This document shows positions 1-5,672 of a stretch of DNA of 5,692 nucleotides, in pieces. Source of the stretch: Cyclobacteriaceae bacterium (GTDB lineage Bacteria; Bacteroidota; Bacteroidia; Cytophagales; Cyclobacteriaceae); assembly GCA_015492915.1 (NCBI GenBank), contig WGED01000445.1, forward strand, positions 1 to 5,692, written 5' to 3'. Numbering within the stretch: the first letter of the stretch is position 1; every line of letters starts with the position of its first letter. The notes beneath the pieces are model-generated. The model saw only the letters and a program-made list of their open reading frames with translations, ran no database searches and was not told the origin of the DNA. A program made the position numbers and the translations under genes.

Positions 1-630
1 GCCAAGCTGCGTACCTTTATCACCGACGATGAGCACCGTGATGACCTCGTAGGCCATGTCTATGATATCACTTATGAGGTGATCAGAAAAAACAAGGACA
101 CGGTTGTGATGATCGACGACTCCATCGTTCGCGGCACTACCCTGGAGCGTAGCATCCTCTTTTTGCTCGATAAGATACACCCGAAAAAAATCGTGATCGT
201 GTCATCAGCACCACAGATCCGCTTTCCTGACTGTTACGGCATTGACATGTCGAAGATGAAGGATTTCATCGCTTTCAGGGCGGCGATCGCTTTGATCAAG
301 GAAAACAATATGGAGAATTTGCTGGAGGAGGTTTATAACCAATGTATCGACAGCATTGGCCGGCAGGAAGTGCCGAACTACGTGAAGCGGATTTATGAGC
401 CTTTTGACTATGAGCAGGTCTCTGCGAAAATCTCTGAAATCGTAACGCCACCGCATCTCAATGCCGAAGTGGAGGTGGTATATCAGACGGTTGAAAATCT
501 GCACAAAGCCATTCCCAAGCACCTCGGCGACTGGTACTTCACGGGCGATTATCCCACACCGGGCGGCAATAAAGTCGTAAACCGCGCATTTATCAACTAC
601 ATGGAAGGCAAGCTGGTGAGAGCGTATTGA
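1..630 (+). CDS. purF: Amidophosphoribosyltransferase, C-terminal part (5' end outside window)
   Basis: This is the last 209 residues of a glutamine PRPP amidotransferase, which makes 5-phosphoribosylamine from PRPP and glutamine as the first committed step of purine synthesis in the cytosol. The frame is open from base 1, so the start and the N-terminal glutaminase domain are missing. Visible residues 35-47 (VVMIDDSIVRGTT) are the PRPP-binding loop of type I phosphoribosyltransferases. They are followed by SSAPQIRFPDCYGIDM, which closely matches the E. coli PurF segment after its loop. About 110 further residues follow, ending in a tail with GDWYFTGDYPTPGG and RAFINYMEGK. Classical PurF lacks such a tail; I recall it from a longer Bacteroidota paralogue, so this may be that second copy rather than the only purF. 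The gene ends with TGA and is 231 bp from the next gene, so a shared operon is not indicated. The family call is secure; which paralogue it is remains inference. Confidence 0.93.
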   Translation, partial: AKLRTFITDDEHRDDLVGHVYDITYEVIRKNKDTVVMIDDSIVRGTTLERSILFLLDKIHPKKIVIVSSAPQIRFPDCYGIDMSKMKDFIAFRAAIALIKENNMENLLEEVYNQCIDSIGRQEVPNYVKRIYEPFDYEQVSAKISEIVTPPHLNAEVEVVYQTVENLHKAIPKHLGDWYFTGDYPTPGGNKVVNRAFINYMEGKLVRAY

Positions 631-644
631 ATGCAGACCGGGAT

Positions 645-680
645 GACAGAGTGAGTGTGAGGCGACAAAGTGAGTGAGGA
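645..680. repeat. Imperfect tandem direct repeat in the 631-861 gap
   Basis: Two copies of a GACA(G/A)AGTGAGTG unit start at 645 and 664, a period of 19 bp, with the second copy one base shorter near its end. They lie just after the purF stop, within 231 bp that holds no credible gene. The rest of the gap becomes AT-rich towards the aminotransferase start. No clear Bacteroidota promoter (TTTG, about 19 bp, TAnnTTTG) was found there. The function of the repeat is unknown; it may be remnant or drifting sequence. Confidence 0.5.
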
Positions 681-861
681 CGGAAAAAATGCAAGAGCAA
701 CAGGCCGGGGAATTTCCTGTATGAGGTAAAAATCATCATTTCTTCATGGAGTAGTTAGAGAGCAGGATGCAGATGCCATGATAATTGCCCCTTTTTGTAA
801 GTAGAGAACGGGTTTGAACTGTCTTTATCTAAATTGATTTTTTGTTATTAAACTTTACAAA

Positions 862-2322
862 ATGAGCGATACCGGCTTTGCCATTTCCGAATACCACGAT
901 ACCACTGAAATTTATAAAAAACTGGATGCCTTGCTTGCACAGCCGATCAGGCCTGTGAAACGGGAGGCCATGGAGCGTTGCCTCAAATATTTCGAAGAAA
1001 AATGCCCCAAATCTCATAGCATCACCTCCGAAGCGGTAAAATATATCCCCGGCGGCGTGCAGCACAATCTGGCGTTCAACTATCCTTTTCCACTCGTCTT
1101 TACTAAGGCGGAGGGCGCTTATCTCTTTGACATTGACGGTAATAAATACATTGATTTCCTCCAGGCGGGTGGGCCGACGGTGCTGGGCAGTAATTATCCC
1201 GTCGTAAAAGAAAAAGTCAAAGCCCTGATCGAAGAGTGCGGCCCGTCCACGGGGCTGTTTCATGAATATGAATACAAAATTGCCAAAAAGATTTGCGAGC
1301 TGTATCCCTCTGTCGATCTGTTCAGGATGCTGGGCAGCGGCACGGAAGCGGTGATGGCAGCTATCCGCGTGGCAAGGCTGGCGACGAAAAAAAAGAAGAT
1401 CATCAAAGTCGGGGGAGCTTATCACGGCTGGAGCGATCAGATGGTTTACGGCATGCGCATTCCCGGCACAGGCAGGTTCGAGGCGCATGGCATACCGCGC
1501 TCCTGCACCAGGCATACGCAAGAGGTATGGCCTAACAGTATTTCGTCTCTTGAACGGAAATTGCGGATGAATAAGCTGAGAGGAGGCACCGCAGCGGTTA
1601 TCCTCGAGCCGATCGGGCCGGAGAGCGGCACCAGGCCTGTTGATTTCGATTACAACAAACAGGTTCGTGAGTTGTGCGATAAGTACGGCGCCCTGCTGAT
1701 TTTTGACGAGGTGGTCTCGGCATTTCGTATAGGGCTCAGCGGCGCGCAGGGTTATTACGGCGTCACACCCGATCTGACGGTTTTCGGTAAGGTAGTGGCG
1801 GGCGGTTATCCGTCAGCAGGGGGCCTTGGCGGTAAGCAGGATTACATGGAATACCTCGCTGCGGGCATCCAGGGTGGTAAAAAGAGAGCGATGGTCGGCG
1901 GCACGATGGCAGCCAATCCCATCAGCGCAGCAGCCGGCTACTGGACGATCATGGAAATTGAGCGAAATAATGCCTGCGAAAAAGCGGGGAGGGCAGGGGA
2001 TCGTCTGGCTAGAGGCCTTCAAAAGCTGATCGAAAAATACGGTTTGCCCTTTGTCGCGTATAACCAGGGGTCTGTGGTGCACCTTGAGACCTCCGGTGTT
2101 ATGTTTGTGAAAATAAATTGGCTAAAAATCATGAAGGTGCTGAAGGAGATCAAGGAGCGCAAGCACATGATGGAAGAGATGGGCGCCGCCTATATGGCCG
2201 AGGGCATCGTGACGCTGGCGGGCAGTCGCATGTACACGAGCATGGCCGACACGGATGAAGTGATCGATGATGCTCTGGGGAGGTTTGAACAGGTCTTTCA
2301 GAAAATTGAGGGAGTTATATGA
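862..2322 (+). CDS. Class III PLP-dependent aminotransferase, glutamate-1-semialdehyde aminomutase-like
   Basis: A 486-residue cytosolic PLP enzyme of fold type I. The HemL-like body starts near residue 58 (IPGGVQHN) and runs through GAYLFDIDGNKYIDF (86-99), the cofactor phosphate motif GSGTEA (158-163), YHGW (187-190), AAVILEP (244-250), FDEV with PLP-pyridine Asp282, and FGKVVAGG with the Schiff-base Lys310; GGTMAANP (346-353) matches the HemL GTLSGNP region. It is longer than E. coli HemL (426 residues), mainly through about 55 extra N-terminal residues. The HemL segment SFGAPTEME and the glycine-rich gating loop are replaced by different sequence, so I do not call it hemL. The chemistry is amino transfer or an internal amino shift; the substrate is unknown. 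ATG 862 is the first start after an in-frame TGA at 835, with no Shine-Dalgarno sequence. A kinase and an aldolase follow, which suggests amino-sugar or amino-alcohol metabolism. The family is firm, the role open. Confidence 0.93.
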   Translation: MSDTGFAISEYHDTTEIYKKLDALLAQPIRPVKREAMERCLKYFEEKCPKSHSITSEAVKYIPGGVQHNLAFNYPFPLVFTKAEGAYLFDIDGNKYIDFLQAGGPTVLGSNYPVVKEKVKALIEECGPSTGLFHEYEYKIAKKICELYPSVDLFRMLGSGTEAVMAAIRVARLATKKKKIIKVGGAYHGWSDQMVYGMRIPGTGRFEAHGIPRSCTRHTQEVWPNSISSLERKLRMNKLRGGTAAVILEPIGPESGTRPVDFDYNKQVRELCDKYGALLIFDEVVSAFRIGLSGAQGYYGVTPDLTVFGKVVAGGYPSAGGLGGKQDYMEYLAAGIQGGKKRAMVGGTMAANPISAAAGYWTIMEIERNNACEKAGRAGDRLARGLQKLIEKYGLPFVAYNQGSVVHLETSGVMFVKINWLKIMKVLKEIKERKHMMEEMGAAYMAEGIVTLAGSRMYTSMADTDEVIDDALGRFEQVFQKIEGVI

Positions 2323-2332
2323 GGTTAAAACC

Positions 2333-2381
2333 GGAAGGAAGACTTCGAGCTAAAAAGGTCGGAAGTCTGAATACGGAAGTC
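2333..2381. repeat. GGAAG(A/T)C repeat cluster with a 7-bp dyad
   Basis: The gap between aminotransferase and kinase carries GGAAGGAAGAC at 2333-2343 and GGAAGTC at 2361-2367 and 2375-2381, the last two 14 bp apart and each preceded by CG or its near equivalent. AGACTTC (2340-2346) and GAAGTCT (2362-2368) are perfect inverted arms around 15 bases and could form a hairpin in the transcript. The texture resembles decayed short tandem repeats in intergenic DNA. No protein is encoded here. Whether it reduces read-through from the upstream gene cannot be judged from the sequence. Confidence 0.45.
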
Positions 2382-2386
2382 GGGAG

Positions 2387-2413
2387 TTGAGGACACGTGA
2401 TTCTTTACTTTTC
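2387..2413 (+). promoter_or_regulatory. Weak candidate Bacteroidota-type promoter before the FGGY kinase
   Basis: TTG at 2387-2389 and TACTTTTC at 2406-2413 resemble the -33 and -7 elements (TTTG and TAnnTTTG) used by the primary sigma factor of Bacteroidota. The -7 box matches at all fixed positions but the last (C for G). The 16-bp spacer is shorter than usual. Transcription would start roughly 35-40 bp before the kinase ATG. If real, kinase and aldolase can be transcribed apart from the aminotransferase. A chance match is quite possible. Confidence 0.2.
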
Positions 2414-2456
2414 ATCACCCGGAATACATAATGGATTTTGATATTAATTGCAGCTA

Positions 2457-3992
2457 ATGAAAAAGCAATATGTCCTGGCGCATGATGTGGGTACGAGCAG
2501 CAACAAAGCGATGCTGATCGATACGGACGGCAAGATCATCGCGAAGAGTGAGCGGGGATATGATTTTTCCTATCCGCATCCCGGTTGGGTGGAACAGGAC
2601 CCTGCGGACTATTGGCAGGCTGTGGCGAAATCGACGAGAGATGTATTGGGGTTGTCGGGTGTGGAGGCGGATGAGATTCTTGGCATTGTCTTCAGCACCC
2701 AGGCCATGGGCATCATTCCCATCGATAAGGACGACAACATCCTGTACAACAACATTACGTGGGTGGACGGCAGGGCCGAAACCCAGGCCAAAAAGCTGAT
2801 GAATCGTTTTTTGGGGAGGAAAGTTTTCAAAACCCTTGTCGGCATTGAGATTACCGGCAAGGATGTGATCCCCAAGCTGATGTGGCTTAAGGAAAACCAT
2901 CGCGACATCTATGAAAAAACAGCCTTTTTTCTCGATGTGAACGGCTACCTGAAGTTCAGGGCCACAGGCAGGAAGGTGGCCGAGTGGTCGGGAGCGTGTT
3001 CGTATGCCTTCAACCTGAAGAAAAAGGACTGGGAACGCATCTTTTTCAAGATCGCCGGTATTGACACGGCAAAACTGCCTCCGCTTGTACGATCGATCGA
3101 CAAGGTAGGCGGACTGACTGCCGAAGCTGCCGCTGAAATGGGGCTGAAAGCAGGCACGCCGGTTTTCGGAGGCTGCGACGATACCCAGAGCGCGGCGATG
3201 GGCACCGGGGCAAACAATGAGGGCGAAGGACACATCTATCTCGGTACCTCTGCCTGGGTAGGCGTGATGACGGAGAAAGAGCATAGTTTTAAGCACGGAG
3301 CGGTGTGCCTGCAGAGCGCCGACCCCGCGATGAACCTCGTCGTAGGTATCACCGAATCGGCCGGCGCTAACCTCGAATGGCTGATTGAGCGGTTTTACAG
3401 GCATGAAAAAAACACTATTCCGGATGGTGGCATCTATGATCTCCTCGATGAGGAGGCCATGGCGACGCCGCCCGGCGCCGATCATCTGATCTTCACACCC
3501 TGGTTGCTCGGTGAACGCTGTCCGGTGAGCACCACCACGTCTCGCGGTACCGTCTTCAATCTCGGCCTCGAACATGAAAGGGGACATTTTGTGAGAGCCC
3601 TGGCTGAGGGCATAGGCTACAACCTGCGCTGGATCATTGATAATTTTGAAAAGGATTTCGGATTTAATATGTCTTCATTGAAGATCACGGGAGGGGGCTC
3701 GCAAAACAGACACTGGATGCAGATATTCGCCGACATCACAAAACGAAACGTAATTACTACCAACCAACCGAAGACCGCAGGAGCGCTCGGTGCTGCGATG
3801 TGTGCTTTTGTCGGCCTCGGAATTTATAATGATTTCAGTCCGGTCAGAACCCTGGCGGGAGAGGATAGTAAATTCATCCCCAATCCCGATAATTTTGAGA
3901 TTTATGATAAATTATTCATGGATTATAAGAATATTTATAATTCCCTGAAAAAGACATATAAGCATGCCAATGCAAGGAGGTTTACATTTTAA
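2457..3992 (+). CDS. FGGY-family carbohydrate kinase, xylulokinase-like, substrate unassigned
   Basis: A 511-residue cytosolic ATP-dependent sugar kinase with the two ribonuclease-H-like domains of the FGGY family; length is normal. Visible are the N-terminal phosphate motif DVGTSSNK (10-17), GWVEQDPADYW (43-53), WVDGR (102-106), the FGGY signature-1 core KLMWLKEN (140-147), the catalytic-base region GGCDDTQSA (238-246) with Asp241 aligning to Asp233 of E. coli XylB, the phosphate-2 motif LGTSAW (262-267), LLGERCP (350-356) and the adenosine motif GGGSQNRHWMQIFAD (412-426). The XylB substrate segment GQMHG reads TQAMG (81-85), so the Met-His pair is Ala-Met and D-xylulose is doubtful. I start at ATG 2457 (MKKQYVLAHDVG) rather than the in-frame TTG at 2448, because it places the motif at the usual distance from the N-terminus. 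The aldolase gene follows after 12 bp, so the product is probably cleaved next. L-fuculose-, L-ribulose- or another ketose kinase are all possible. Confidence 0.94.
   Translation: MKKQYVLAHDVGTSSNKAMLIDTDGKIIAKSERGYDFSYPHPGWVEQDPADYWQAVAKSTRDVLGLSGVEADEILGIVFSTQAMGIIPIDKDDNILYNNITWVDGRAETQAKKLMNRFLGRKVFKTLVGIEITGKDVIPKLMWLKENHRDIYEKTAFFLDVNGYLKFRATGRKVAEWSGACSYAFNLKKKDWERIFFKIAGIDTAKLPPLVRSIDKVGGLTAEAAAEMGLKAGTPVFGGCDDTQSAAMGTGANNEGEGHIYLGTSAWVGVMTEKEHSFKHGAVCLQSADPAMNLVVGITESAGANLEWLIERFYRHEKNTIPDGGIYDLLDEEAMATPPGADHLIFTPWLLGERCPVSTTTSRGTVFNLGLEHERGHFVRALAEGIGYNLRWIIDNFEKDFGFNMSSLKITGGGSQNRHWMQIFADITKRNVITTNQPKTAGALGAAMCAFVGLGIYNDFSPVRTLAGEDSKFIPNPDNFEIYDKLFMDYKNIYNSLKKTYKHANARRFTF
3974..3980 (+). 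promoter_or_regulatory. Shine-Dalgarno-like AAGGAGG inside the kinase 3' end
   Basis: AAGGAGG complements the 3' end of 16S rRNA but ends 24 bases before the aldolase ATG at 4005, too far for a standard ribosome-binding site, and no start codon lies at a normal distance. It also encodes Ala-Arg-Arg near the kinase C-terminus. It may help ribosomes re-engage after the kinase stop, or be chance. Confidence 0.2.
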
Positions 3993-4004
3993 AAAGCAAG
4001 TACA

Positions 4005-4661
4005 ATGACTATCGAAGAAGCAAAGAAACTGGTTTGTGATTCCGGCAAACAACTGTTGGAAGAGGGTTACGTCTCAGGCACCTGGGGCAATATCAGTTAC
4101 AGAATTGATGAAAATATCATGGCCATCACACCGAGCGGCAGGGAGTACGAGACCATGGAGCCCGATGAAATAGTCATTGTCAATTATAAAGATCATACCT
4201 ATGAAGGTGATATCAAACCGTCATCGGAATACAAGCTGCACACGGAGATCTACCGCACCCGCAAAAATATCAATGCCGTGATCCACACCCATCAGATGAA
4301 TGCATCAACGGTAGCTGCCGCCAGGCGTGAGGTGCCCCCGATCCTCGACGATATGGCACAAATCATCGGTCCGTCGGTGCGGTGTGCTGATTATGCCTTA
4401 CCGAATACAAAGAAAATCGTAAAAAAAACTGTCAAGGCTCTTAGCGGCCGGTATGCCGCGCTGATGGCCAATCATGGTGCTGTGTGTATCGGTCGTGACA
4501 TGAAAGAGGCTTTTGTGGTGTGCCAGGTACTGGAGAAAGCTTGTAAAGCTTTTATCGAGGCGGAATTTCTCGGCGGCGCCAAAAGCATCAGCAAATTTGA
4601 AGCGCACCTTATGCACCAGTTTTATTTGCGGAAATATTCCAAACAGAAAAAAGACAGATAG
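4005..4661 (+). CDS. Class II aldolase/epimerase family protein (FucA/AraD-like), substrate unassigned
   Basis: A 218-residue zinc-dependent enzyme of the class II aldolase/adducin family, close to the usual 215-231 residues. Members split ketose 1-phosphates into dihydroxyacetone phosphate and an aldehyde, or epimerise ribulose 5-phosphate; they act in the cytosol, usually as tetramers. It aligns without gaps to E. coli FucA over the core, with an offset of two: GTWGNIS (25-31), ITPSG (41-45), SSEYKLH (73-79) with catalytic Glu75, IHTH (93-96) with zinc ligands His94 and His96, and NHG (156-158) with the third ligand His157. FucA Tyr113 corresponds to Asp115. The tail YLRK (207-210) resembles AraD, but the AraD epimerase residues Asp120 and His218 appear as Gln119 and Phe206. 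Substrate is therefore open. ATG 4005 is the first start after the kinase TAA at 3990 and is in the same frame, 12 bp on, so co-transcription and translational coupling are very likely. It should act on the kinase product. Confidence 0.92.
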   Translation: MTIEEAKKLVCDSGKQLLEEGYVSGTWGNISYRIDENIMAITPSGREYETMEPDEIVIVNYKDHTYEGDIKPSSEYKLHTEIYRTRKNINAVIHTHQMNASTVAAARREVPPILDDMAQIIGPSVRCADYALPNTKKIVKKTVKALSGRYAALMANHGAVCIGRDMKEAFVVCQVLEKACKAFIEAEFLGGAKSISKFEAHLMHQFYLRKYSKQKKDR

Positions 4662-4670
4662 CAACCTGAT

Positions 4671-4685
4671 GGGCTTTTGCAGCCC
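4671..4685 (+). terminator. Small hairpin just after the aldolase gene
   Basis: GGGCT (4671-4675) and AGCCC (4681-4685) form a 5-bp stem with a 5-base loop, starting 9 bases after the TAG stop. The stem is short and no run of T follows, so it is a poor intrinsic terminator. It could instead protect the 3' end of the kinase-aldolase transcript. Confidence 0.2.
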
Positions 4686-4763
4686 CTCCGTTATAGAATT
4701 TGCCAATAAATCATCATTTTCTCATGGCCGGTTTATTGCGCAAACCTTTGCCTTAAAAAAAAA

Positions 4764-4795
4764 TCTCGTCGCAGGCGGACGAAGAGGCAATTTTT
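4764..4795 (+). terminator. Candidate intrinsic terminator of the kinase-aldolase unit
   Basis: TCTCGTC (4764-4770) pairs with GACG-A-AGA (4778-4785) as a 7-bp stem with one bulged A and a 7-base loop, followed five bases later by TTTTT (4791-4795); a run of nine A (4755-4763) precedes it. An alternative outer stem, TTGCCT (4748-4753) with AGGCAA (4785-4790), abuts the T run directly. Either fold would suit Rho-independent termination about 100 bp after the aldolase stop. The A run means it might also work on the opposite strand. This is the best terminator in the window, but the stem is not strong. Confidence 0.4.
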
Positions 4796-4868
4796 CAGGC
4801 ATAACTTATTGAAAATCACTATTGAACTGCTTCCCGGCCTCCGGTTTTAAAAAGAATTATTATATTCA

Positions 4869-4887
4869 CAATTCATATTTCGAATTG
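4869..4887. promoter_or_regulatory. Dyad CAATTC-N7-GAATTG upstream of the sigma-factor gene
   Basis: Perfect 6-bp inverted arms (4869-4874 and 4882-4887) flank a 7-base AT-rich spacer, 60 bp before the sigma ATG at 4948. The placement suits an operator or part of a control region in the otherwise unassigned 4662-4947 gap. No matching TTTG/TAnnTTTG promoter could be placed around it, and in AT-rich DNA such dyads arise by chance. Confidence 0.25.
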
Positions 4888-4947
4888 GGGATTGATAATA
4901 ATCACAACTTCATGCTTCGGGAATGGTTGTATGGAAATCAATAACTT

Positions 4948-5532
4948 ATGGGTTTAGAGGCGAAAAGTTATCGGGGATTTGAGCAGATTGCCGCATTGAA
5001 AAACGGTGATCGCGAGGTGTTTGAGCAGATTTTTCTTGAGCATTACCGCAATCTGGTGCTGTATGCCAATAAATTTGTAATGGATGCGGATGCAGCCCGC
5101 GATCTGGTGCAGGATGTTTTCGTTTATCTTTGGGAAAAACGCCAAAACCTCCATATCGACAAATCACTCTCTTCTTATCTGTTCCGTGCTGTCCGCAATG
5201 CGGCGATCAATTATCTGAAAAGGTCCTCCTGTAAAGAGGATTACATCAAACAATTTTTGCTCTCAATTAATGGCGCTGAGCCGGTTTCTCCCTCAGGTGA
5301 CAATGCTTACGAGCGGGTTGTCCATAACGAACTGGCCGAAAAAATTGAGTCGGTAGTAGCCTCGCTTCCCGAGCAGTGCAGAAATATTTTTCGCATGAGC
5401 CGCTTTCGCGGAATGAAAAACAGAGAAATAGCAGAGATATATTCGATTTCAATCCGGACAGTGGAGACACAGATTTACAGAGCGCTCAAAGTGCTCAAAG
5501 AAAATCTTGAACCCCACCTTATATCTTCCTGA
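4948..5532 (+). CDS. ECF RNA polymerase sigma-70 factor (Bacteroidota-type)
   Basis: A 194-residue group 4 (ECF) sigma factor that directs core RNA polymerase to a small set of promoters. Region 2 spans about residues 20-92: DREVFEQIFLEHY, then the -10 recognition helix ARDLVQDVFVYLWEKR (50-65) and LFRAVRNAAINYLK (78-91). A linker with EPVSPSGDN (111-119) leads to region 4 at about 127-185: LPEQCRNIFRMSRF, then the helix-turn-helix NREIAEIYSISIRTVETQIYRAL (158-180) that reads the -35 element. Regions 1 and 3 are absent, as expected, and length is typical. ATG 4948 is bounded by an in-frame TAA at 4942. In Bacteroidota this type normally precedes a FecR-like anti-sigma factor and SusC/SusD-type transporters and responds to a nutrient sensed at the outer membrane. 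No such gene appears in the 160 bp that follow, so its targets are unknown. It is 286 bp from the aldolase gene and probably a separate unit. Confidence 0.95.
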   Translation: MGLEAKSYRGFEQIAALKNGDREVFEQIFLEHYRNLVLYANKFVMDADAARDLVQDVFVYLWEKRQNLHIDKSLSSYLFRAVRNAAINYLKRSSCKEDYIKQFLLSINGAEPVSPSGDNAYERVVHNELAEKIESVVASLPEQCRNIFRMSRFRGMKNREIAEIYSISIRTVETQIYRALKVLKENLEPHLISS

Positions 5533-5577
5533 ATCAATTTTCAGTTTCTTTATGCGATTCATTCTGATGTCTGAACC

Positions 5578-5587
5578 CCTCATGAGG
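5578..5587. repeat. 10-bp perfect palindrome CCTCATGAGG after the sigma gene
   Basis: CCTCATGAGG lies 45 bp after the sigma-factor stop. With no loop it is more likely a chance palindrome or a protein-binding half-site pair than a transcript hairpin, and no T run follows. It is the only clear symmetry in the first part of the 5533-5692 region, which contains no gene. Confidence 0.25.
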
Positions 5588-5656
5588 TATTCATAGAAGA
5601 TTTTCAACCCAAAATTCTCACCAGGATTTTGTTATGAGAGGTTAAAGTACAACTTG

Positions 5657-5672
5657 TCCCGCCAGGGCGGGA
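5657..5672. repeat. GC-rich palindrome, possible dispersed intergenic repeat
   Basis: TCCCGCC (5657-5663) and GGCGGGA (5666-5672) are perfect 7-bp arms separated by AG; in RNA this folds as a 6-bp GC-rich stem with a CAGG loop. It stands out sharply from the AT-rich DNA around it. No T run follows on either strand, so it is not a standard terminator. Its compact REP-like form suggests a dispersed repeat, but only one copy is visible in this window. Confidence 0.45.

Noticed and set aside
813..836. TTTG at 813-816 and TAAATTG at 830-836 as a promoter for the aminotransferase
   Set aside because: The spacer is only 13 bp and the -7 box lacks the full TTTG, so it does not fit the Bacteroidota consensus.
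829..1521. 230-codon minus-strand frame opposite the aminotransferase start
   Set aside because: It mirrors the codon pattern of the aminotransferase gene, has no family motif, and the + strand gene is clearly real.
2454..3587. Long open frame (377 codons) on the minus strand opposite the kinase gene
   Set aside because: Its translation has no recognisable domain and many Arg, His and Cys residues, as expected of an antisense reading of a GC-balanced gene; the + strand protein has a full set of FGGY motifs.
4704..4738. CAATAAA and TTTATTG inverted arms after the aldolase gene
   Set aside because: The stem is almost all A-T with a 21-base loop, so it would not be stable and is likely chance in AT-rich DNA.
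4513..4812. 99-codon + strand frame overlapping the aldolase 3' end and running into the gap
   Set aside because: More than half lies inside the aldolase gene in another frame, and the remainder is low-complexity and covers the terminator-like region.
2314..5647. Similar 17-mers around GAGGTTAAA at 2314-2330 and 5631-5647
   Set aside because: They match at 15 of 17 bases, but the first overlaps the aminotransferase stop codon and the sequence is simple; two copies are not enough to call a repeat family.
5628..5656. TTTG at 5628-5631 and TACAACTTG at 5648-5656 as a promoter for a gene to the right
   Set aside because: The second box needs an extra base to fit TAnnTTTG and the spacing is 16 bp; the downstream gene is not visible to support it.
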